Shown: positions 20,015 through 28,888, counted from the first letter of the stretch. The stretch: DNA of 34,915 nt from Flavobacteriales bacterium (GCA_012966015.1 DTRI01000037.1:1-34915), one strand, 5' to 3'. The notes: generated from the letters alone by a model not told the origin. Translations and numbers: made by a program.

Positions 20015-20690
20015 TCAACCTGCCTTTTAGCTTATAAAAATAACTTAAGCCAATTATATAAGAATACTTTGGGTTATTCACGTTGAACTCCCTTTGAATT
20101 CTGTAAAAGATCGATACCTCATTTCTTTTATTGAGATCCAGATCGAAGCCAAGTGTATATCGAACCTTGTCAAATTGTTTTCCCGTTATATTCAGATACA
20201 CTTCAGAAGAAACATAAGGGCTGAACTTTTTGTCCAAATCCAGTTTCAATGTTAACTTATTCCGGTCGTAGTAGTCCGTTCTGGGACCATTGTTACGTTG
20301 TCCGGTTTCCATTTGTATTCGCGCTCGGTAGAGCGCGATAATTGGCTTTGCTTTATATCTGATACGTATGTCGCCATGGAAGCGGTTGGTAATTCTGTAA
20401 GTGCCATCTAATCGCTGAACATTTTTAAATCTATAGTTTCCAGAAAACTTCAAGTACTTGTTTAATCTGAAGGCAAGTCCAATTTCGGAAAAAAAGTTTT
20501 TTACAGATGAGATGTTCTCGTTTATGCGAACCTGCTCTTCAAAATTCAGGCTTACTTTTTTGGTAATGTTTTTACTAATTCCCGCTCCTGTCCACAGTTC
20601 TGCATCACTGGTTTGAGCCGCTACAGATCCGCTAATGGCAGCTGCGCAAATTATGAAATAACACCTCTTTATGAACCCCGTCATCGTCAA
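19983..20690 (-). CDS. DUF2490-like outer-membrane beta-barrel protein
   Basis: 235 aa; signal peptide; SDAELWTGAGISKNITKKVSLNFEEQVRI...FFSEIGLAFRLNKYLKFSGNYRF matches DUF2490 style; 14 bp downstream of the CotH gene. Confidence 0.75.
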   Translation of the reverse strand: MTMTGFIKRCYFIICAAAISGSVAAQTSDAELWTGAGISKNITKKVSLNFEEQVRINENISSVKNFFSEIGLAFRLNKYLKFSGNYRFKNVQRLDGTYRITNRFHGDIRIRYKAKPIIALYRARIQMETGQRNNGPRTDYYDRNKLTLKLDLDKKFSPYVSSEVYLNITGKQFDKVRYTLGFDLDLNKRNEVSIFYRIQREFNVNNPKYSYIIGLSYFYKLKGRLIKKKASESEQ

Positions 20691-20704
20691 TTATTACACT
20701 CTGT

Positions 20705-23700
20705 TTACTGTTTTCCTAAAAAGGATATAACCGCGTAGGAGGTTGATGAAGCTGTGATCAACTGGCAGTAATAAATCCCTGAGGCGAGACCTGATGGTTC
20801 AAATGGTATATAGTGTTGCCCCATACCCATGACGCCCTCTGTGAGTGTTGTTATCTCCTTTCCATAAGTGTCAATTATCCTGAGCTTTACATGCTGACGC
20901 TTATCCAGTGAAACTCTTATGGTGGTTGAATGATCAAAGGGATTTGGGTAAGCCTTTAAGGATACTGTACTGCTGTTGCCGGGCATCTCCTCTTTTCCAA
21001 CAATACAAGGGGTAAATCCAGCACCAGGAGATCCTCCGAAACAACCCGCAAACCAATTGTAATAGCTGCTAAGATTATTATACGGGTCTAGCAATTCCAA
21101 GGTCGGCCCATATCCATTTGCAGCCGAAGGCCAGAGGGAATCGCCTGTAAAGCTCAAGGACAAATACAGCTGATTGTCAGCATCGAATAGCCTTAATTTT
21201 TCGCCTGAGCTACTTATTCCAAAATTGAATGGCCCCATATAATTGTTCACCGAATTATTGTACAACACAAATTTCGCCGTGTCTTCACAAAGAACCAGAT
21301 ATTCATTCTGTGCCAACACTGTGCTATCTGGTATTGTAAAAGAATTATTTGCTGAATCTCTCAATACCCAGCCAGAAATATCTACGTCAACGGTTCCATA
21401 GTTATGCAGCTCAACCCAGTCGCCAGCGTCCCAATTCACAATGGATCTGTAATTAATCTCACTGAAAGTAATCCTGTTCGTATCGGGTTCCCCGAAAAAA
21501 TAAGCCGTAAACACTTCGTTTGTATCGATGTTAAGCGTAATAGACGGGCTGTAATCTGGGGTGGGTATGAGATTCAGCGACTGCCAGAACGAAAATTCAT
21601 ACCCGGGATTAGGATAAGCTGTTATGGTAACCGGTACCCCATCAAAGTAAATACCTGCCCAGGGCAAAGAATCGGGCGTTACCGTGCTTATTTTTACAGT
21701 GCCCGCGCCTTCCGGATACACATCCAGTGTAACCATCACTTGTTTGTTCAGGCCGAACTCTTGCTCTACATGGTATCTGGCCGGACCTGGACGTCCATTG
21801 ATAAAGCCAATCAGGCTAGCCTCAACATTAACCTGATACCAGCTGTTGAAATCGCCTCCCCATCTATCGATGTGCCGAGGCATTTCTCCAATAATGGAAT
21901 CCCTGTATGAATAGGCCAAATTCCTTAATACCTTAGCATGAAATACGGTATTTATTAAATCGGCATATCGGTTAATGAAGTAGTTTTTGAACGTGGTATT
22001 CAGCAAAAGGGAGTTCAGCATTGCTGCGTGTGCCGTATTGGATTGCGTTGTTACCCTGTTGATATCATTATCATTTGGTGTGCCTCCAAAGCCAAGGCCA
22101 AAGTCCATGTCGGTGACGATGTACCTCCATTTGGATCCAGTCTTTTGCGATTTCCAGTACTTGATGTTATTCTGTGGCCAATCCCAATTGACATAATAGG
22201 TTTGGGTGATAAAATGATCACAAAAGTTTTCAATGTCGAGCTGAGCCTTCACGGCATCGTAGTTAGCCTGATTGGCCATACTATTGGTAATAATGAAAGT
22301 GGCCAGATTGATAAAATCGCTGTTCGAGCCCTCCATAACGGCACCATCAAATTGCAGTATATCCACACTATCGGGATCCACACCAAAATTCTCCGCCAGA
22401 TAATATTTGCTAATTTTTTCTCTGATATTTTGAATTCCCCAGAACTCTCCATTCAAATACACAATGGCTGGCACATAATCCTGATAATCGTTAAAAGTAT
22501 TCTCAACAGCCTTGTGCATCAAAGCATCTCTGAAGAAGGTTCCATTCTGTGCAGTTTCATTGCCGGAAGTTCTGAGAATGAACCTCTTAAAGCTATAAAT
22601 TTCCTTGTCCGGAAAGAGCTGATAATCCAGTGTGCTCTTGCCCCACCTGCCTTTGGCAAGAATGCGCAAAGATTTCTGCGGTTGTGATCTTGACCATCCC
22701 CCGTGTATTTTCATTCCAAAATCCTGATCAAACTGCAAGACCTCGTCGGCACTATAATATTCCATGTGAATGGGTATTTCCCAGTTTTGCCAGAAGTTCG
22801 CTCCAAAATTGGGTATGCCCGGGTCTGCGTTGGGGCCCAACACATAAATCCCGGTGTTAAAATCCCACAAATTTTCCGGATCAGTTGTTATCGATAAAAC
22901 CGGCAAGGTCGAATTATCATCAATAAAATAACTCTTGGTGATAATCTCGCTGGGTAGGTATCCAATAGCAAAGGCTCTTGCTCTGATGATCATGTTTGAG
23001 TCAATACCTATAGACGCACTGTACAATGGGTCCGACATATCCGGAACGCTTCCATCCATCGTTATTCTTATTTGAGAACCGGGGAACGAGTTCGTTATCG
23101 TCAGTGTCTGATTTACCATATAAAATCCGCCTGCTAACGAAAACATGGGATCGTCAACATATCCGGAAGAAGTGGATGAGCTATTATTGGTGGCATCTGG
23201 TGTGGGTGTGCCGAAATACGCGTCGTTTACGCTGCCGTCCGGAAAGCTACCATATGAATTGTCTTGCAGATAGGGGTATCGAACGGTATCGATAATGGCA
23301 TTGGCTGGATCTAACAGATAAACCATTTCGCCATCTCCACTTAGCTTGAAGTCAGTGTGTAAGTACGACTGGCCCGGGGAATACCACACTGGTAATGGAT
23401 CATAATAGGTAGTGCTATTCTTGATACCAACGGACAAAAAGGGCCTTGCGGTCAGATCGGAAGAGAAGGTGTTCACGTTGTGTGCCTGAACGGTTAGCAC
23501 ATTGGTGCCAATTACCAAAACCGACTTGAGCTGAGCTTCAGTTATCTTCCATTCATCAGGCAATTGCCCCTGGTATAGCAGGGCTTCGTGCTCTACGTAA
23601 GCCAGGCCATCATATGGCGTGGGCGTCCCGTTAATTCCAACATTTGCCCTTACCATCTCCACTCCATTTAAATATGACACAAATGAATCGTCATAATCCA

Positions 23701-24253
23701 TATGGAAAACAGCATTGGCCAAGGTGGCTGTATCGATGATGCTGAACTCATGTCGAATAAATACGGATGACAGAGGAGGGCTGAGAATCGTTGCATCATC
23801 ACCGTCTCCATAGCCAATCCCTCCGGTACCCAGCAGCCAGGCAGAGTCATCAAAACCCAAATCCGTCCAGGTTGTGTCCACTGGTGCGGTCGGCACTATG
23901 TACCTCCAGACAAGGTTATCTTTTACAACAGATTCCCAATGGTCAATGCTCGTTTTTCTATCCTTTTCAGAGGCAAAAACAGTTACGTATCCTCCCGGCT
24001 GTATCATCACTGAAGGGAAAGTCCAGAATCTTGTCGTGTCTGAATTATCGCTTAACGAATAGCCCTGAAGATCAACAGCTGTGGCACCTGCGTTGTACAA
24101 TTCGATGAAGTCTGGGTAATCTCCATCCTCATCTGCGGTAATGCTCGCGTTTCGCGAGCACACCTCATTTATCGTCACCTGGGAGTAGGCACCCAACACA
24201 TTTGCTGAGAGATACACTGCCACCATAAAACCGATGCGCCTCACTTGCTTCAT
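20705..24253 (-). CDS. CotH kinase family protein with lamin-tail domains, chitobiase-like domain and T9SS C-terminal sorting domain
   Basis: Lamin-tail-like VTINEVCSRNASITADEDGDYPDFIELYNAG...; chitobiase-like QIRITMDGSVPDMSDPLY; CotH motifs GWSRSQPQKSLRI, NWDWPQNNIKYW, KWRYIVTDMDFGLGFGG; second lamin-tail ITFSEINYRSIVNWDAGDWVELHNYG; T9SS tail AYPNPFDHSTTIRVSL...GIYYCQLI. Start set at ATG 24253 (ORF track 24280) for ATGA coupling to the upstream gene. Confidence 0.92.
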   Translation of the reverse strand: MKQVRRIGFMVAVYLSANVLGAYSQVTINEVCSRNASITADEDGDYPDFIELYNAGATAVDLQGYSLSDNSDTTRFWTFPSVMIQPGGYVTVFASEKDRKTSIDHWESVVKDNLVWRYIVPTAPVDTTWTDLGFDDSAWLLGTGGIGYGDGDDATILSPPLSSVFIRHEFSIIDTATLANAVFHMDYDDSFVSYLNGVEMVRANVGINGTPTPYDGLAYVEHEALLYQGQLPDEWKITEAQLKSVLVIGTNVLTVQAHNVNTFSSDLTARPFLSVGIKNSTTYYDPLPVWYSPGQSYLHTDFKLSGDGEMVYLLDPANAIIDTVRYPYLQDNSYGSFPDGSVNDAYFGTPTPDATNNSSSTSSGYVDDPMFSLAGGFYMVNQTLTITNSFPGSQIRITMDGSVPDMSDPLYSASIGIDSNMIIRARAFAIGYLPSEIITKSYFIDDNSTLPVLSITTDPENLWDFNTGIYVLGPNADPGIPNFGANFWQNWEIPIHMEYYSADEVLQFDQDFGMKIHGGWSRSQPQKSLRILAKGRWGKSTLDYQLFPDKEIYSFKRFILRTSGNETAQNGTFFRDALMHKAVENTFNDYQDYVPAIVYLNGEFWGIQNIREKISKYYLAENFGVDPDSVDILQFDGAVMEGSNSDFINLATFIITNSMANQANYDAVKAQLDIENFCDHFITQTYYVNWDWPQNNIKYWKSQKTGSKWRYIVTDMDFGLGFGGTPNDNDINRVTTQSNTAHAAMLNSLLLNTTFKNYFINRYADLINTVFHAKVLRNLAYSYRDSIIGEMPRHIDRWGGDFNSWYQVNVEASLIGFINGRPGPARYHVEQEFGLNKQVMVTLDVYPEGAGTVKISTVTPDSLPWAGIYFDGVPVTITAYPNPGYEFSFWQSLNLIPTPDYSPSITLNIDTNEVFTAYFFGEPDTNRITFSEINYRSIVNWDAGDWVELHNYGTVDVDISGWVLRDSANNSFTIPDSTVLAQNEYLVLCEDTAKFVLYNNSVNNYMGPFNFGISSSGEKLRLFDADNQLYLSLSFTGDSLWPSAANGYGPTLELLDPYNNLSSYYNWFAGCFGGSPGAGFTPCIVGKEEMPGNSSTVSLKAYPNPFDHSTTIRVSLDKRQHVKLRIIDTYGKEITTLTEGVMGMGQHYIPFEPSGLASGIYYCQLITASSTSYAVISFLGKQ

Positions 24254-25890
24254 AGTTTTATCCATTTTTTCTGGTAACAATTACCGCCTGCGCAGAATTC
24301 GATGAAATAGATGCCCGCCGGCGCGTGCTCTGCAACGTTGAGCAGCTGTATTGTATAATCGCCCGGGCTATACGCCTGTTCGTTTTCGAGCATCCTAACT
24401 TTTCCAAGTAGATCGATTAGTCTTATGGATATAAGCGAAGGATTCTTTAGCTCAAATGAAATGCTGCTTTCCCCGTCTCCAGGATTGGGGAATACGTTAA
24501 ATGCATTTTCATTGTTCTCCTTATCAGCTATACTGATAACAACATTTACAGTCAGTTCAAAAGTGTCTATTGAACATATGTTGGAGGCTATGAGCCGAAC
24601 CGTTCTGCTGCCCAGGCTCGAATAAAGATGCGTCGGATTTTTCTCAGTGCTCGTTGTGGAATCTCCAAAGTCCCAGAAGTAGGTGTTGGCACTTGTTGAG
24701 AGGTTCACAAAAACGGTTGAATCAGTATTGGTGACCGGCCCGGTCCAAAAGCTGGCACTTACATCCTGATGTATGGTAACTTCTACGGTAGCTAGCTCCC
24801 AGCAGAATAATGAATCACTGATGTAAACACTGTAAACCGTAGTAGAATCAGGGCTCACCGTGATTGATGCCGTCATTTCCCCTGTCGACCACAAATAGGA
24901 GCTTCCACCAGTTGCGGAAAGGGTTACAGATCCACCCGGACAAACATAATTGTCTGGCGTGATGGTATAGGAAATCGCAGAACAATACACACAGCTGCTA
25001 TCGCTGGTATTCGCCAGGGGATTGTAATTGATGGCAGCAGTATCCATGCACCCAAAATATATTGGTGGTGGTGGTGGAATATTCAATATCTCGGTAACGT
25101 AATATGCAATCGGGCCAGTTGTATCTATAAAAGGCACCACAAACTCCTTTACCAATGCATGCCGTATTCCCTTTGCATAATAGAGGAAGTACTCGACGGT
25201 GTCCAGCGTTGCACCATTAAAATTCCCGTCTATAAATGTGCTGTCATACCTGTATTCTGTTGTATGAACTCTGAGCACGCTATCGTAAGACCCTAAACCC
25301 GTTAACATTGTGCCCCATCCGTCAGCATCAATTTTCTTATAAAGGTGATAGTCGATTGTATATACAATTGGGGCTGAGCCGATCAAGATTTGGAGCTCGG
25401 TAAGGGCGTAGGTGCTATCAGAATATCCATAAGTATACTGGTTGCTTAGCAGCGTGTCTTCCCCGGGCGGATTCATATGGAAGAACAGCGTATCGATGGT
25501 TGCGGTGTCGAGAATATAGCCTACCCACACCGTGCCGTTCTGCCAAAATCCAGATACGTCAGTGGCAAAGTATGTATATTGGTCGTAACCCAAAGTGCCC
25601 ATGGTAGGGTAATATCTCGATAGAGAGGATGATGGATATTGAGCAGAAAACGGCCCTGCTGTTGCTGCCAGATAGTCGACTAGCTGATTTCCATAGGTAA
25701 ATCCACCGGTGAAATCATACGATTGACCCGGCCCAGCTGCGGAAACGGGCGGAATATTGATAAAAGCAACATTATTCAGCAGATAGTTCGTTCCCACAAC
25801 AGGAAACTCACTGCTATCCAAGCTTACCTGGGCCTGCACACGAAGGCAAGTGATTGTAAGTAGAAGCAATAGAAGGCATCTCCTTTTCAT
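24250..25890 (-). CDS. PKD-domain surface protein with T9SS type A sorting domain
   Basis: 546 aa; signal peptide; GCMDTAAINYNPLANTSDSSCVYC module; PKD YFWDFGDSTTSTEKNPTHLYSSLGSRTVRL; C-terminal FNVFPNPGDGESSISFELKN...PAGIYFIEFCAGGNCYQKKWIKL. Confidence 0.85.
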   Translation of the reverse strand: MKRRCLLLLLLTITCLRVQAQVSLDSSEFPVVGTNYLLNNVAFINIPPVSAAGPGQSYDFTGGFTYGNQLVDYLAATAGPFSAQYPSSSLSRYYPTMGTLGYDQYTYFATDVSGFWQNGTVWVGYILDTATIDTLFFHMNPPGEDTLLSNQYTYGYSDSTYALTELQILIGSAPIVYTIDYHLYKKIDADGWGTMLTGLGSYDSVLRVHTTEYRYDSTFIDGNFNGATLDTVEYFLYYAKGIRHALVKEFVVPFIDTTGPIAYYVTEILNIPPPPPIYFGCMDTAAINYNPLANTSDSSCVYCSAISYTITPDNYVCPGGSVTLSATGGSSYLWSTGEMTASITVSPDSTTVYSVYISDSLFCWELATVEVTIHQDVSASFWTGPVTNTDSTVFVNLSTSANTYFWDFGDSTTSTEKNPTHLYSSLGSRTVRLIASNICSIDTFELTVNVVISIADKENNENAFNVFPNPGDGESSISFELKNPSLISIRLIDLLGKVRMLENEQAYSPGDYTIQLLNVAEHAPAGIYFIEFCAGGNCYQKKWIKL

Positions 25891-25898
25891 ACTGTATC

Positions 25899-26585
25899 CT
25901 ACTCTGCATTTGTTCTGCGTTCGGTTTCTTCCTGAAGCGAGGAATATGCTCCTGCCTCCTCATAATAAAACACCCTCACCCTTGCCGTATCTCTCAAAAA
26001 ATCAATTCTACCTATCTCGGTCCTGTGGATATTCAAGCCGGTTCTTTCGCGTAGGTCTTCCAGGAGTTGTTGGTGATTCTCGGGTTTTATCAGTTCTATT
26101 TTTTCCATAATGACCGTTTGCCTCGATTCATGCTTCAATAACCAAACCTTCTCTAAGCCATAGGTTAGCGCAGCAATCATAAAATTCGTAAAAACCAGCT
26201 CCGTGTAGCTGATCTTCTTATTGGCCAGTCCATTTATGGCTGAGATTCCTATGACAACGAACAGGTATGTCATTTCCTTGATCGGAATAGGATCTGTGCG
26301 ATACCTGATTATGCCGAAGATGGCAAAGAGGCCAAGTGCAAATCCCAGTCCCAGCTTTACATTGGAGAGTAGCTGACAAAGGAAAAACACAATAACGCTA
26401 AACATCAAATAGGTGAACAGATAATCTTTGCGTTTGGTTACGGGATAATAAATATATCTCACCACCAAAACGGAAATAAATAGATTAAATCCGAATCGGG
26501 TTATCAGCTCAAGAAAGTCTTCGGTGTCAATTAGTTTAACTCCGAATACCTTCGTCAGCTCTATAAACTCAAGCTCCCACAGCAT
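25899..26585 (-). CDS. DUF4956 domain-containing membrane protein
   Basis: 228 aa; hydrophobic N-terminal half; GFALGLFAIFGIIRYRTDPIPIKEMTYLFVVIGISAINGL is characteristic of DUF4956. Confidence 0.9.
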   Translation of the reverse strand: MLWELEFIELTKVFGVKLIDTEDFLELITRFGFNLFISVLVVRYIYYPVTKRKDYLFTYLMFSVIVFFLCQLLSNVKLGLGFALGLFAIFGIIRYRTDPIPIKEMTYLFVVIGISAINGLANKKISYTELVFTNFMIAALTYGLEKVWLLKHESRQTVIMEKIELIKPENHQQLLEDLRERTGLNIHRTEIGRIDFLRDTARVRVFYYEEAGAYSSLQEETERRTNAE

Positions 26586-27357
26586 ATCTTAATTTATTAA
26601 TGGTTATTATTTTGGGTTTAAACCTGTTGTACTTAATATCTTCTTTAAACAGATTGTTTTTTACATCTGAATTCATAAGAACTGTACCAATGCAATACTT
26701 ACTTATCCGCATGGGCCTGATTCTAAACTTCTTCATGGTTTGGATAAATGAGGAGCGAACATTATACTTTTCCTGTTTTACCTCAGCAATTATCAGCTCT
26801 GATACCGAAACCTTCTGGTCATTCAGCTCAAATTTTAAATCCAAATCAATTGTAACCCTCTCCTTGGTAGTTAGGCTTACCAGTGTAATACGCTTAAACT
26901 CGTTGGCCAATTTTGCGCCCAGCTCTTCTGCAGGTAGTGGAAAATATTTGACTAAAAACTCAATAGACCTGGCAGAAAAATCAGGACGAATATCCGATCT
27001 TTTGGTTCTTTTTTTAACGGTTCTGCCCTTGTTGCTCTTGTATTTCACTTCCAGGTAACAGAGTTCCGTATCAACATATTTTCTATACCTCACCTTGTGG
27101 CGATTCATTTTACCATTGTGGTGTTGTGTGTACAATTTCAGCTTTTCGGTATCGAAGTATAAAGAATTGTACTGGCTGAGCTTCTTGCCATTAATCTCCA
27201 ACACAGAATAACTCTGTGAAAGCTCCTTCAACACAGCAGACAACAAGCTGGAAGTAAAAACAAACTTTGTGTCCATTCTGCTCAGCAGCTTTACGCTGTC
27301 CATCTCCTCAAGGGTTATAGGGCTAAACTCTCTCGATATGATTTCGGCGAAGCTCAT
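26569..27357 (-). CDS. VTC-domain protein (polyphosphate polymerase-like)
   Basis: 262 aa; SRMDTKFVF, YNSLYFDTEKLKLYTQHHNGKMNRHKVRYRKYVDTELCYLEVKYKSNKGRTVKKR; alternating basic/acidic beta strands of the triphosphate tunnel fold. Confidence 0.9.
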   Translation of the reverse strand: MSFAEIISREFSPITLEEMDSVKLLSRMDTKFVFTSSLLSAVLKELSQSYSVLEINGKKLSQYNSLYFDTEKLKLYTQHHNGKMNRHKVRYRKYVDTELCYLEVKYKSNKGRTVKKRTKRSDIRPDFSARSIEFLVKYFPLPAEELGAKLANEFKRITLVSLTTKERVTIDLDLKFELNDQKVSVSELIIAEVKQEKYNVRSSFIQTMKKFRIRPMRISKYCIGTVLMNSDVKNNLFKEDIKYNRFKPKIITINKLRYAVGA

Positions 27358-28080
27358 CTATCTTTTATCAATTCCCAGAACCGGAAGCTGAATTGCTTCC
27401 CCTTCAGTTGTTATTTGAGTGAGCAACTCTTTGGTTTCAGTGCCACTCGTACACGTGAGACAATCAGAAAACGCATATATTTTATAGGAGCCCTCTATCA
27501 GCCCGCTGAACTGAAAAACCCCGCCTGCTCCGCTTTTTGTTCTTTCAAAATAGGCTTGGTCATTATCATAAACTATGTAAACATCCTCGTCCAATTTCGC
27601 ATATACTATAGGATTAGAGGTAGAGGTGGTATAGTCTGTCAGCTGAACCATTCCTGAGATGTACCCACTTCCGTCATCTATATCGATATTCTTAACCAGC
27701 TCAATATCTGAGGCTGTTACAACTTCTTTTTTGTCTTTTATTTCGACCTCTACTTCCTTTGCTTCCACCCCCGAGGCACAGCTATTGCAATCCGAATAGG
27801 CAAACAATTTGTAATTGCCTTTTCTGAGATATTTAAAATTGTAGCTGCCATCGCTATGGGAATTGCTGTTCTCACCATACACTGTATTGTCACCATATAT
27901 TATGTATACGTCTACGTCTCTGGCCTCCTCTTTTTTAAGAAATTTACCATTGGGGTCATAAAGATTATTGTACAGCTTCCCCTCTATCGTTGCCTTGCCG
28001 CCCTCGCCTTCTTCCTTTTTGCAAGACTGTACAACAACTGTGAGCAGGATGATCAATATTACTACGCTGTATTTATTCAT
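27358..28080 (-). CDS. Lipoprotein with two homologous beta-rich repeats, each carrying an SDCxxCxSGxExKE motif (ORF track start 28104)
   Basis: MNKYSVVILIILLTVVVQSC lipobox start; repeats YIIYGDNTVY...YKLFAYSDCNSCASGVEAKEVEVEI and YIVYDNDQAY...YKIYAFSDCLTCTSGTETKELLTQI. Confidence 0.8.
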   Translation of the reverse strand: MNKYSVVILIILLTVVVQSCKKEEGEGGKATIEGKLYNNLYDPNGKFLKKEEARDVDVYIIYGDNTVYGENSNSHSDGSYNFKYLRKGNYKLFAYSDCNSCASGVEAKEVEVEIKDKKEVVTASDIELVKNIDIDDGSGYISGMVQLTDYTTSTSNPIVYAKLDEDVYIVYDNDQAYFERTKSGAGGVFQFSGLIEGSYKIYAFSDCLTCTSGTETKELLTQITTEGEAIQLPVLGIDKR

Positions 28081-28323
28081 TTGTCGTTTTATTAAGTTAA
28101 GCATTTAACCTTTATCACCTCAACACAGCTACTTAGGTCATGTTAAGACGCCTTCTAGCTTGAACGGTTGTCTAATCTAGAATCTATGTATGAGAATTTA
28201 TACTGATCGCCGAATATAGCAAAACAAGCAGTTCATCAAATTGCATATAATAGTAAAGTTAAGAAAGAATTAAACAAGAAAAGTCAATTTGACATATAAT
28301 GATAGACTAGGTTTAATTTAGCT

Positions 28324-28339
28324 TATCCCAATTGGGATA
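28324..28339. promoter_or_regulatory. Perfect 16-bp palindrome TATCCCAATTGGGATA; candidate operator
   Basis: Between the divergent CotH/VTC operon and cdd, 55 bp upstream of the cdd TTG start. Confidence 0.4.
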
Positions 28340-28393
28340 TAAATCATTACATTTATATCTTGCACCCGATTATAAAGAGAAAAACATCCAGGG

Positions 28394-28888
28394 TTGAGTA
28401 ACTCAGTAGAAATAGTATTTAGCATTGAAGTGCTGGAGAGCGCTGCGGAGCTTTCATCTGAAGACCAGTCGCTACTGGAAATAGCCTATAAAGCGCTAAA
28501 AGATGCTTATGCTCCTTATTCTAAATTTAACGTGGGTACAGCATTGCTTCTGAAAAATGGCGAGGTGGTGATCGGCAATAATCAGGAGAATGTTGCATAT
28601 CCTTCGGGTTTATGTGCAGAACGAGTAGCATTATTTGCGGCTGGTGCCCAATATCCGGATATTCCGGTAACAACAATTGCGATTACCGCCCAATCGGATA
28701 CCGTAAGTATTGACGAACCCCTTGCTCCATGCGGAGCGTGCAGACAAGTGATGTGTGAAACAGAGAACAGATATGGACAAAAAATTAAAGTGCTCTTAAA
28801 AGGAGACGCTGATAAAATCTACGTTATTAACAGCGTGTCCGATATTCTTCCATTGTCATTTACCCCTGATAAGCTTGCCGTTAAGTAA
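28394..28888 (+). CDS. cdd: Cytidine deaminase (TTG start)
   Basis: 164 aa; YAPYSKFNVGTALLLKNGEVVIGNNQENVAYPSGLCAERVALFAAGAQYP...APCGACRQVMCE zinc-binding motifs. Confidence 0.95.
   Translation: MSNSVEIVFSIEVLESAAELSSEDQSLLEIAYKALKDAYAPYSKFNVGTALLLKNGEVVIGNNQENVAYPSGLCAERVALFAAGAQYPDIPVTTIAITAQSDTVSIDEPLAPCGACRQVMCETENRYGQKIKVLLKGDADKIYVINSVSDILPLSFTPDKLAVK

Noticed and set aside
22028-22687. 219-aa plus-strand ORF opposite the CotH gene
   Set aside because: Fully antisense to a strongly supported CDS, no recognisable motif; shadow ORF.
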